Shown here piece by piece: positions 1 to 7,400 of a DNA stretch of 8,692 bases (positions are counted from its first letter, which is position 1; each line of letters opens with the position of its first letter). The stretch covers positions 1 to 8,692 of the forward strand of contig WFYP01000042.1 of NCBI GenBank assembly GCA_015490055.1. Direction: 5' to 3'. This stretch comes from Nitratifractor sp. Lineage in GTDB: Bacteria > Campylobacterota > Campylobacteria > Campylobacterales > Sulfurovaceae. A program made the translations under genes and the position numbers. Below the pieces are notes generated by a model. It was not told the DNA's origin, did no database searches, and saw nothing but the letters and a program-made list of their open reading frames with translations.

Positions 1-45
1 CCCTCTTGTGCTATTAAATGTTGTATATAGTGCGTAACTTCAGTT

Positions 46-87
46 ATTTATCATAATTCTTGATTTAAATCAAGAATTATGATAAAT
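46..87. repeat. Perfect 42-bp palindrome, no loop
   Basis: Bases 46-66 are the exact reverse complement of bases 67-87, giving two 21-bp arms meeting at TTTAAA with no spacer. Symmetry breaks at 45/88. Shorter outer matches AGTGC (29-33) and GCACT (92-96) could extend a folded structure through unequal loops. No run of T follows on either strand, and the stem is almost entirely A/T, so it is not a classic intrinsic terminator, although it could still fold as an RNA hairpin behind a gene ending near position 37. A DNA-binding site or a cruciform are alternatives. Confidence 0.9.
60..73. promoter_or_regulatory. FNR/CRP-family-like binding box
   Basis: TTGATTTAAATCAA matches the textbook FNR consensus TTGAT-N4-ATCAA at every defined base and sits exactly at the centre of the 42-bp palindrome. 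Crp/Fnr-family regulators are known in Campylobacterota. The target promoter is unclear. A TATAAC at 109-114 would place the box about 55 bp upstream of its start site, which is neither of the usual activator positions. The regulated gene could also lie off the left edge. The match may simply be a by-product of the larger palindrome. Confidence 0.35.
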
Positions 88-226
88 TATAGCACTCATA
101 AAATTACATATAACTAAAAAAATCCAAAGGCATAGTATGGATATAATTTCTACAGCTATACTGTTACTTTTTATACTTAATTATCCCTTTGCTCATTTGG
201 AAATATATTTTTTATTGTATTTATTT

Positions 227-276
227 AAGGAGGTCAAAACTTGTATATACTTTTGTGTAAAATTATTTTGCTATAA
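227..276 (+). promoter_or_regulatory. Perfect Shine-Dalgarno with TTG-initiated 11-codon leader ORF
   Basis: AAGGAGGT at 227-234 is an ideal anti-16S match, but the nearest ATG is 49 nt away. Six nt after it is a TTG (241-243) opening a short frame, YILLCKIILL after the initiator, which ends at TAA 274-276. That frame is the same as the gene starting at ATG 283, only six bases beyond the stop. It may be a leader peptide with termination-reinitiation, the former start of the downstream gene cut off by a stop, or a chance product of the AAG GAG GTC codons in the overlapping 137-307 frame. Confidence 0.3.
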
Positions 277-277
277 T
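269..277 (+). promoter_or_regulatory. Extended -10 element (TGCTATAAT)
   Basis: TGCTATAAT preceded by a T-rich run matches the housekeeping promoter pattern of Campylobacterota, in which the -35 is poorly conserved. TATAAT ends only five bases before the ATG at 283, so transcription would begin at about the start codon and give a leaderless or nearly leaderless mRNA. If an upstream promoter is used instead, this match is fortuitous. Confidence 0.45.
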
Positions 278-282
278 TTAGT

Positions 283-1044
283 ATGTTTACAAAATTACTT
301 AAAATAATTACACTATTTCTAACAATAATTTATGGATTTATATTTATTTTTTCTTTAACATCTACCGATACAATAAGAGTCGAAGCTGAAGAGTTTATAA
401 AGTATCAAATTTCAAAAGAGATTCATGCAAAAGTAGATAGATTAAATGATAATAAATTAGTGAAATATACCAAGAAGAAAACTAGAGAAAAAAGTATTAA
501 ATTAAAGATATATAAAGAGTTTTTAAAAAAACATCTATCATCAACAGTAAATAAAGTTACAGAGAAACTTAGCAAAGAGGAGTGCGAGTGTAAAAAGAGG
601 AGACGAAACTTTATAAGCTCTTTTTTGACAACAAAAATAAACGATACGAAAAAAGCTATCTCACATCTTAAAGAGTTTATTCGCTACAAATATATCAACA
701 TAACATCTAAACTTATAAAAGATATACAAATAGCATCTGCAAGTTCTTTTTTAGCGATGTTATTAATCTCTTCGTTACTATTTTTTAAATCGAAATTATC
801 GATACAGATTAATTTACTTACCATTTCAATGCTCCTATCTACATTAGCTGGAACTTGGCTATATATATTTAAACAAAACTGGTTTTATACAATAATTTAC
901 AATGACTACATAGGCTTTTGGTATATGGGGTATTTAGCCATTGTATTTTTATTGATTGCCGACATTGTATTTAATAAAGCAAAAGTTACAACAGAGCTTA
1001 TAAATATGTTTTTTAACGCAATAGGTTCAGCTTTTTCTTGCTAA
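283..1044 (+). CDS. Uncharacterised four-helix membrane protein
   Basis: I do not recognise this 253-residue protein. It has an N-terminal hydrophobic helix (about residues 5-25), a long charged, lysine-rich segment (about 28-149) with a CEC pair at 101-103 followed by KKRRR, and then three hydrophobic helices (about 150-168, 172-196 and 209-230). The helix 1 / soluble domain / three-helix layout suggests an inner-membrane protein whose middle domain projects to one side. No catalytic motif is visible. ATG 283 is the only methionine before residue 159, so it is taken as the start, but there is no ribosome-binding site at normal spacing. The strong AAGGAGGT lies 49 nt upstream, and an extended -10 box almost touches the ATG. 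It stands alone on the plus strand and converges on the minus-strand genes. Its length, clean frame and hydrophobic pattern make it a credible gene of unknown function. Confidence 0.75.
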   Translation: MFTKLLKIITLFLTIIYGFIFIFSLTSTDTIRVEAEEFIKYQISKEIHAKVDRLNDNKLVKYTKKKTREKSIKLKIYKEFLKKHLSSTVNKVTEKLSKEECECKKRRRNFISSFLTTKINDTKKAISHLKEFIRYKYINITSKLIKDIQIASASSFLAMLLISSLLFFKSKLSIQINLLTISMLLSTLAGTWLYIFKQNWFYTIIYNDYIGFWYMGYLAIVFLLIADIVFNKAKVTTELINMFFNAIGSAFSC

Positions 1045-1071
1045 TTTATCTCTTTTGCGATTATAGCTAAT

Positions 1072-1092
1072 GGGTAGGTACAAGACCTACCC
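1072..1092. terminator. Hairpin between convergent genes
   Basis: GGGTAGGT (1072-1079) and ACCTACCC (1085-1092) form a perfect 8-bp GC-rich stem with loop ACAAG. It begins 27 bases after the stop of the plus-strand membrane protein and directly abuts the stop codon (1093-1095) of the minus-strand small ORF, a usual place for a shared terminator. A second CCTACC at 1092-1097 allows alternative pairing. The U-tract is weak: TTTTAT starts about eight bases past the stem on the plus strand, and there is none on the minus strand. Confidence 0.45.
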
Positions 1093-1323
1093 CTACCAAA
1101 TTTTATATTTAAACTCTTTGTTATACTTATTAACATAGCATCCATCTAAGTACCCTATACAATCCTTGTTTGCACAAGTTATTTTAAATCTATGCTCCTC
1201 TAATTTCTTTTTGTATGACTTAAAAAAGAGAGACAAAAACCATAAAATAAAGGCTATAAATTCATGTATGCTATAGCCATATATGCCACCCATTAGTTTT
1301 CTACCAGTATTGGCATAAGTCAT
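1093..1323 (-). CDS. Small hypothetical membrane protein, cysteine-containing C-terminus
   Basis: This 76-codon ORF ends in TAG (1093-1095). It encodes a short N-terminal region, one hydrophobic helix (about residues 19-34), a basic stretch (KSYKKKLEEHR) and a tail with three cysteines (C50, C55, C62) in a CX4CX6C spacing. I do not recognise a family. The start is uncertain: ATG 1323 has no ribosome-binding site, and ATG 1293 (giving 66 residues) has only a weak GGTAG upstream. An in-frame TGA lies 15 bases before ATG 1323, so the frame cannot extend far. It follows the broken toxin gene by 21 bp on the same strand and may be read from the toxin-antitoxin promoter. Its existence as a real gene is unproven; the hairpin directly after the stop offers mild support. 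Confidence 0.4.
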   Translation of the reverse strand: MTYANTGRKLMGGIYGYSIHEFIAFILWFLSLFFKSYKKKLEEHRFKITCANKDCIGYLDGCYVNKYNKEFKYKIW

Positions 1324-1344
1324 ATTCTGAATTTTTCATTAAGT

Positions 1345-1617
1345 CTATCTGTCCACCCATTTAAAAATATCTAAAACTTTAATTACATCATCTTCTATTT
1401 TATAAATAGCTGTATATCCCATAAAAATTAAATCTCTTTAATTATCATTTTCATGATATTCTGAGGCACGGCACATTTTAGGGTTTTGTGCAATTAATTC
1501 AAATCTTTTTTTGAGTTCTTTTTTAAACGATTGAGATGCTGAGAGTTTATCTTTTGCTATATGCGTAGATATATCTTTCAAAGCAGAGCGAAATTGCTTT
1601 TCGTAAATAATCTTCAT
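1345..1617 (-). pseudogene. ParE/RelE-superfamily toxin, interrupted by an in-frame TAA
   Basis: An ATG at 1617-1615 opens a frame of 90 codons that would end at TAG 1345-1347, but codon 60 is TAA (1438-1440). The 59 codons before it give MKIIYEKQFRSALKDISTHI at the N-terminus and a helical basic region. The 30 codons after it continue in the same frame as RDLIFMGYTAIYKI and then VLDIFKW. That second part is the conserved C-terminal beta-sheet pattern of ParE/RelE toxins (RDLIFxGYTxIYxI, then an IF motif). About 90 residues is the usual family length, so only a stop substitution separates it from an intact gene. Homologs often have tyrosine before RDL, so a TAT or TAC to TAA change is plausible (inference). 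The gene starts 4 nt after the antitoxin stop, in standard antitoxin-first order, with no strong ribosome-binding site of its own, which suggests coupled translation. The truncated product lacks the C-terminal sheet and is probably inactive. Confidence 0.8.
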
Positions 1618-1621
1618 ACTG

Positions 1622-1846
1622 CTAGTTTACACCCATCTCTTTCCAAAAGGCATCGTGTTCTTTATAGTCTGCACTTTTTTGAGCACTCTCTAATCGTTTT
1701 AATACCTCATCTTTACTACTTACCATAAAACTTTGATTAACTTCATCTTTAATCACTATTTTTTCAATAATTCCATCCTTAAAAGAGTTTAAATATTGTA
1801 AAAAGAACTCTGCATTTTTCTCATTAATATCTATCTGTATCTGCAT
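1622..1846 (-). CDS. Antitoxin of a ParE/RelE-type toxin-antitoxin pair
   Basis: This 74-residue acidic protein begins MQIQIDINEKNAEFFLQYLN and ends with the tryptophan-containing tail HDAFWKEMGVN. The N-terminus looks like a beta strand plus helix that could serve dimerisation or DNA binding, and the charged C-terminal half would be expected to wrap the toxin, as in other type II antitoxins. The start chosen is the ATG at 1846-1844, because AAAGGAG lies 5 nt upstream. A TTG 11 codons earlier falls inside the -10 promoter element and is rejected. The toxin frame follows after 4 nt. The protein itself is not clearly from a named family; the call rests on size, position before a recognisable toxin remnant, and tail composition. 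It probably represses its own promoter, as such antitoxins usually do. Confidence 0.7.
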   Translation of the reverse strand: MQIQIDINEKNAEFFLQYLNSFKDGIIEKIVIKDEVNQSFMVSSKDEVLKRLESAQKSADYKEHDAFWKEMGVN

Positions 1847-1867
1847 ATAAACTCCTTTGTTTCTTGT

Positions 1868-1876
1868 ATTATACCA
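1868..1876 (-). promoter_or_regulatory. Extended -10 promoter for the toxin-antitoxin pair
   Basis: On the minus strand this reads TGGTATAAT, a full extended -10. The predicted start of transcription is near 1861, about 15 nt before the antitoxin ATG. The AAAGGAG ribosome-binding site (1852-1858) lies between them. No clear -35 is seen; that position would fall at the stop codon of the upstream DUF2339 gene (1894-1896). The pair can therefore be transcribed independently of the operon behind which it sits. Confidence 0.65.
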
Positions 1877-1893
1877 CAACTCAATAAAGCTAG

Positions 1894-4479
1894 CTACTCT
1901 TCATCAGCTCCAACATCTTCTCTACTCGGCGGTATCGGAACAATATAGCCAATTAGTAGCATCAATGCTCCTACTGCTATAAACGATACTATTCGCTCTA
2001 CTGTGCCGGAGTTGCTTAGCTCTACTAAGAATAGTTTTGCTACTGTAACTGCTAGCAGACTAAAGCCTACTATCCAGAACTCTCGATTGGCGTACTTTTT
2101 CGATAGTAGCATAAAGCCAAGCCCTATACTTGCCCATAGAATTGATAGCCCTGTTTGGAATATTAAGTTGCTAGCTAATGTATCAAAACTGTAATTTAAA
2201 TCCATATAATGGCTTATTGCTCTTGCATAAATGGCAGTTGCAAATATTAAGCCTAAAACTGCTAATACCCTAAATGCTACCGACTTAAAGCTTAAATTGC
2301 TTCTGTAAATATATAGCCCTGCCAACACTAAAACAGCGAGTTGTATTAACTCTAATAGGTTAAATAGTGGTATATACCAACTACTATCTACCTCTACAAA
2401 ATTTGCCAAGAAGCACCAAATTAGGGCAACTACTAATAGCATTCCTCGAATTTTATCTTTGTATAGACTCTTAAATTTGGCAAGTTTAGTGCCGTATAGT
2501 TTTTCGCCTCCAAGCAGTAAAATAGTTGCAACTGTTGGCAAAATCCAGCTAGTTGCAACTACAGCATCGCTAAAGCCTTGATTATCTAGCATATAGTGTA
2601 GAGACAGCGTAGTAACAATTAACACTAATACTAAGTTTGTCATATGGCTAAAAGTAGCATATTTCCACTCTCTGTTATTAAATAGTATAGCGTAAATAAG
2701 CAGAAAAAATACCAACCAAATTAGAAAATTAAATCCATACATTGGATTAAAATCAAGTTCGTAAAAAGCTGTTAAGAAAGCAATATTCAATACTCCAAGT
2801 GGGGCAAAAATATTTAAAGCCACATTAAGTGCCTTCCACTCTCGAAATTTGCTAAATATAAATGCAAAAGTTCCCACAATCAGCAAGCTAAGCAGACTTA
2901 AATTTGTAGAGTGGTTGAATTTTTGCTCTAGATAGGCAAGAATAGAGACCAGTAGCACAAATAAGCCAACCCATAACATTGGGTACTGCACAATGCTATC
3001 TTCTCGTTTTACTCTACTTAAAATATAACCACTAAATATAAGCGATGCTCCTACAACTAAGTAGCCAAAAAAGTCTATCACCGAGATAAAGTGTAAAGAT
3101 GCATTCAACATATAAATAGCCGTTGCGACTATTAGCACAAACTCTCCAAAAAGGCGTGCAAAAAATTGCTCTTGTTTTGCTGTAATCCAGATAACCAAAG
3201 CACCCTCTAATGCCCACATCATTCCTGTTGTCTGCTTGCCAAAGTAAAATGGTATCGCCACCGTATAAAATATTATACCAATCGCTAAATACGAATTGCC
3301 CAAAATCTTGTTCTCTTTCCTAAAGAGAGCATAAAGTAGCAGATATATTGTACCTAAAAGCAAAGCACTTATCACATTGCCATACTCAAACTGCTCTACC
3401 AATTTAAGTTGCAATAAAAATGTAGCTATTGGCAAGCCAAATGTTAGCGTGGTATCTATAAATCTATTTGGGTTGGCTGTTGCATTTTTAATAAATAGTA
3501 TAGAAATTATCAAATATATAGCAAAATAGAGTAGCAAAAATGGCTCGGTAGTGCTAAATAGCTCACTCTTGTATCGCAACACTCCCCACATTGCAGATAT
3601 ACCAAAAGTAAAGACAAATCCAGCCAAATTAAGAACTCGCCATGACTTTCTATATGCCATAAATAGTATGCCAATATTTAGTAGAGCGTAGTAGCCAAAT
3701 AGCAAAATATGCCTATTGCTTCCATCGCTTGTTAAAATTGGCACCAAAAAGCCACCAACTGCCGAAAATAGTGCAAGTTCTAGTGAGTTTTGCTTAAGTG
3801 CCAATAGTGAGCCAGCAACTACAACCAACAGCATAAGCCCAAATGCACTCTGCAAAGACAAAAGCCCATAAAACTTGCTAGCACTAAATATTGTCAGGTA
3901 AATTACAGCAACTCCCAAGCCCTGCATTATCATAGCGTAAACTCTATTTTTATCTCGCACCTTAAAGCCCACAAAGCCCAGCCCTAAGCCTACTGCAATA
4001 AGCCCAAGCATTCTTAACTTTATGCTAATGAACGAGTGTTCTATCGCGTATTTTGCCAAGAAAGCTAAGCCAAAAAAGAGAACAACTGCCCCTAATTTTA
4101 CCAAAATATTATCCATACTAAATAAGCTAGATAAGAAGCTACTAGAAGCTTTTGGCTCTACCTCTTGAGCATCTATATTATAACTTTTATATTCATCAAT
4201 TACATCTATTTTAATAGGTTTATACTTAGCAATATCAACTTGATGCTCCTCTTGATAACTCTCTGAATTCTCCTGAACTTGCTCTTCTTCTTGATTTGCT
4301 TCTAAAGTTTTGCTTTCAGCAAACTTGGCACTATCATTTTGAAGAGTATGCCCTTTGTCCCATTTGCTACTTTGGTACAAAAGCTCATCTTTTAGTTGCT
4401 CTATCTTTTTCTCAAGTGAGCCTATTTTTACATAGTTAGAAATCGCTAACAGTACGAAAATAACAAGTATTAATTCCAT
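1894..4479 (-). CDS. DUF2339 family multi-pass membrane protein
   Basis: This 861-residue protein has a single N-terminal hydrophobic helix (residues 2-16), a short coiled-coil-like segment (about 20-40), a glutamate/glutamine-rich linker (about 41-115), and then more than twenty hydrophobic helices from about residue 124 to near the C-terminus. Family landmarks of DUF2339 include KLGAVVLFFGLAFLAKYAIE (128-147), the MQGLGVAVIYL stretch (185-195), GGFLVPILTSDGS (242-254) followed by a long helix, and MMWALEGALVIW (420-431). The family is widespread, of similar length, and has no established biochemical function. The start at ATG 4479 has AAAGG (4486-4490) overlapping the stop codon of the upstream acyltransferase fusion, a 9-bp intergenic gap that implies translational coupling and one mRNA. 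Context suggests a role connected with membrane lipid or envelope, but that is inference only. The short tail is acidic (REDVGADEE). No terminator is evident after the stop. Confidence 0.92.
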   Translation of the reverse strand: MELILVIFVLLAISNYVKIGSLEKKIEQLKDELLYQSSKWDKGHTLQNDSAKFAESKTLEANQEEEQVQENSESYQEEHQVDIAKYKPIKIDVIDEYKSYNIDAQEVEPKASSSFLSSLFSMDNILVKLGAVVLFFGLAFLAKYAIEHSFISIKLRMLGLIAVGLGLGFVGFKVRDKNRVYAMIMQGLGVAVIYLTIFSASKFYGLLSLQSAFGLMLLVVVAGSLLALKQNSLELALFSAVGGFLVPILTSDGSNRHILLFGYYALLNIGILFMAYRKSWRVLNLAGFVFTFGISAMWGVLRYKSELFSTTEPFLLLYFAIYLIISILFIKNATANPNRFIDTTLTFGLPIATFLLQLKLVEQFEYGNVISALLLGTIYLLLYALFRKENKILGNSYLAIGIIFYTVAIPFYFGKQTTGMMWALEGALVIWITAKQEQFFARLFGEFVLIVATAIYMLNASLHFISVIDFFGYLVVGASLIFSGYILSRVKREDSIVQYPMLWVGLFVLLVSILAYLEQKFNHSTNLSLLSLLIVGTFAFIFSKFREWKALNVALNIFAPLGVLNIAFLTAFYELDFNPMYGFNFLIWLVFFLLIYAILFNNREWKYATFSHMTNLVLVLIVTTLSLHYMLDNQGFSDAVVATSWILPTVATILLLGGEKLYGTKLAKFKSLYKDKIRGMLLVVALIWCFLANFVEVDSSWYIPLFNLLELIQLAVLVLAGLYIYRSNLSFKSVAFRVLAVLGLIFATAIYARAISHYMDLNYSFDTLASNLIFQTGLSILWASIGLGFMLLSKKYANREFWIVGFSLLAVTVAKLFLVELSNSGTVERIVSFIAVGALMLLIGYIVPIPPSREDVGADEE

Positions 4480-4488
4480 AATATACCT

Positions 4489-7400
4489 TTATTTTACTGC
4501 TAACTCTAGTGCCATCTTTTTAGCACCTTTAAAGTCGGCTTTTCCGCTTCCTAGTTTTGGAAGAGTATCTACTTTAAAGTATAGGCTTGGTACAAATAGT
4601 GGGTTTAGTCCTAGCTCTTTTATCTTGGCTTTTAACTCCTCTATCTCTACTTCGCCCTCTAATAACAGCACTAACTTTTCGCCTCTTCTTTCATCTGGTA
4701 TAGCTGTTAAAGAGATACCACTATTTTCATCTATCAGCTTCATAATTTCACCCTCTACTAAGCCTAAGCTTATCATCTCGCCACCAATTTTTGCAAAACG
4801 GCTGTATCTATCTACAATGCTTAAGAAGCCATCTTCGTCTATATGCCCTTTATCGCCTGTTACATACCATTTGCGATTATCCAACTCTACTATAACTTGG
4901 GCAGTCTTTTCAGGGTCTTTTAAGTAGCCTTTCATTATTTGCGTTCCGCCAATTAGTATCATTCCATCTTCGCCAACGGCTAACTCTTCAAAGCTATCAG
5001 GGTTTACAATTTTAAAGCTACTTCCAGGTACTGGCAAGCCTACGGTTCCCTCTTTTTTGCCTAACTGTATTCTGTAATTGTCATCTACCATTACAATATC
5101 TGGTATATTAATTGCCGCAACTGGCGTTGTCTCGGTTGCACCATACCCTTCGTAAATTGTATGCCCAAAGCGTTTTTTAAACTCTTTGCCAACCTTTTTA
5201 GGTAACTTCTCAGCCCCGGCAACTACTAATTTTAAACTCTTAAACATCGCAGGATGAATTTTACGATTTCTTATATACAACCCATAAAAAGTTGCTGTTC
5301 CAAACATATAATTACCACTGTATTTTGCACATAATTTTGCAACCCCAAGCCCATCTGTTGGGTCTGGATGGCAAGCTACTGTTATATCTTCTACAAGTGG
5401 CGTAAGTGTTGTTACAGTCAGCCCAAAAGAGTGAAAAATTGGCAATGTTCCAAGAATAACATCATCATCGCTTGCATTAATTAGTGTTGCAATTTGTTTA
5501 ATATTACCCATAATATTTTGATGAGTTAGCTCTATCCCTTTTGGTGTGCCTTCGCTACCACTAGAGTATAAAATTGCAGCAGTATCATCTATCTTTTTAG
5601 GTGCAATATACATAGCTTTTAGTGCCCAAATTGGAGCTGTTTTAACTGTTATTAATGTCTTTAAGCCTTCTGCTTTAGATATTGTTTTTTTTATATCTTC
5701 TAAATAGATAACATTTACACTCTCTAAAATGCTACTTAAATCAAAACCTTTAGACTTTAACTTCGCCAAAAATTGCTTAGAGGTAACGACACTCTTAATC
5801 TCCGCTAAATTTATAGCGTGCTTTAAGCTAGCCTCTCCGCTAGAGTAGTTTAAATTTACTATGGTTTTACCAAGCGTTAAAACTGCCATATTTGCAATAG
5901 CACCAGCTGCTGTAGTTGGTAAAATAAGCCCAATATTTTGCTCATCTTTAAGCATTGGCTTTAACTTTTTATTAAACAAAAATACCGCCGTTGCAAAGCG
6001 AGTTTTACTTAGCTCTACACCTGTAGAGTCTGCAACTGCTAGCTTATTTGGATTTTCGCTTAAATTCTCTATCCAAGCATCTGCAATAGTTGGTAATTTC
6101 TTAGAGTACTCTTGCCAAGCATCGATAGATAAGTCAAAAACTGCTTTTTTAACTTCGTTAGCTTTTGAGTTAATTGGCATCGGTTTTCCAAAACTAACCG
6201 ATATATCTTTCTTATTATTTCTCTTAAGCTTTTTAGACGCATAAGAAAAGTTATCTTCCCATAATCCTCTTAGATAAAATGGCACTATCACTGCATTTTT
6301 ACTATCTACATCTGCTGTAGCTCGCTCGAAACCATTTTTAAATGTATCTAAATGCCCATTTCTACTTAAGTGTCCTTCTGGAAATAGTGCAACAATTTGC
6401 CCACTATTTAAAGCATCGCTAACAGCTTTTAAAGCACCTTTACTTGCTCTGCTAGATATTGGTATAGTTTGTGCAAATTTCAAAAATGGTTTTAAGTACC
6501 ATTTATTATAATATTCTCTCTCGATTACAAAACGAATTTGACGAGAATATGCCATTTGCAATATTGCCCAATCCAAAAATGAAATATGGTTTCCTAGCAG
6601 TAATATACCTCTTTGACTATCTAAATTTTCGATACCGTAAACATCTATTTTATAACGCATTCTTACAAGCATTCTTACAATATATCGAACAAGAGATTGT
6701 GGCATTGTTAAAAGTGTATATATAAATGCCATCAATGCAACAACAGCAATTAAGTAAAATAGTGTTACTGAAGAGAGTTTAAAATAGCCAAATAGTGCTG
6801 TTACAACTAAAAATAGGAACATAACAATATTTTGCATAAAGTTATTACCAGCTAAAACAGTCCCCAACTCTTTGTTCGGTGTAAAAAACTGTATAAGTGA
6901 ATTTAGAGGAACCATTATAAGCCCTGCACAAAAACCAAATGCAAATAGTAGTACCCCTAAAATATTTAAATCTTTAACGGTAGGAATAGTAAAAAGCGTT
7001 ACCGCAACACCCAATGCCCCTATTGGGATTATGCCTATCTCTATAAAGTTTTTACTAACTCTAGCAGCAAATATTGAACCAACAACAATACCTAAACCGC
7101 TAAGTGTTAGCAAACCTTGTGCAACTACAGTGTTTGTTATACCAAGTGAGCTTTTTAAATACTCCCCAAAAATTGCCACTACAACTTGCGAAATTCCCCA
7201 AAGAACACTAAGCCCAATAATAGATTCCCACACAATTTTGCTTTCGTGAATATTACGAAGGTTCATCTTAAGGTAAGTAAAATTAAAGTACATTTTAGGT
7301 TTAAAATAGCCCTTTTTAACTGTTGTATTTGGTATTATCTTCTCTAATTTAGTCGCTAAAAAGAACTCTAAAGCACTTGCAAGCACTAATAAAAAGCCAA

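Larger units (their letters stand above)
1..282. other. Intergenic region with palindrome, decayed ORF and leader signals
   Basis: No convincing full gene lies in this left-edge stretch. All three forward frames entering from the edge close quickly (stops at 28-30, 35-37 and 15-17), so the 3' end of an upstream gene may be present, but too few residues remain to identify it. The region holds a 42-bp palindrome, a possible marC-like ORF remnant, a perfect Shine-Dalgarno sequence and an extended -10 element, each listed separately. The DNA is very AT-rich. Confidence 0.6.
137..307 (+). pseudogene. Small ORF, possible remnant of a MarC-family N-terminus
   Basis: An ATG at 137 preceded by AAAGG (126-130, 6-nt spacing) opens a 56-codon frame ending in TAA at 305-307. 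The first residues, MDIISTAILLLFIL, then PFAHLEI and LFKEVK, resemble the start of MarC/YhgN-family inner-membrane proteins, which typically begin with a similar hydrophobic stretch, then MDPxGNxP and later LKxV. The signature residues are altered here (NY for MD, AH for GN, E for P), and the similarity stops after about residue 34. This fits a decayed gene fragment. It could instead be a genuine small hydrophobic protein or chance. The frame overlaps the start of the next gene by 25 bp. The MarC link is from memory of the family and is tentative. Confidence 0.25.

Noticed and set aside
1..37. 3' end of an upstream protein ending at TAA 35-37
   Set aside because: Only eleven codons are available and the other forward frames also enter from the edge, so the correct frame and family cannot be decided.
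1420..1422. Restart of the toxin's C-terminal half at an internal ATG (minus strand)
   Set aside because: It would give only a 25-residue fragment, has no ribosome-binding site, and lacks the N-terminal helices needed for a toxin fold.
1622..1879. Longer 85-residue version of the antitoxin starting at TTG 1879
   Set aside because: The extra codons overlap the TGGTATAAT promoter element and the ribosome-binding site; the ATG at 1846 has AAAGGAG at correct spacing.
2003..3217. Short frames opposite or within the DUF2339 gene (2003-2194 plus, 3032-3217 minus)
   Set aside because: Both fall inside a continuous, family-matching DUF2339 coding sequence and show composition expected of out-of-frame reading.
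4625..7249. Plus-strand open frames of 84-127 codons at 4625-4927, 5861-6244, 6471-6725 and 6872-7249
   Set aside because: All lie opposite the acyltransferase fusion, which has intact motifs throughout. They lack ribosome-binding sites and domain-like sequence, so they are shadows of the real coding strand.
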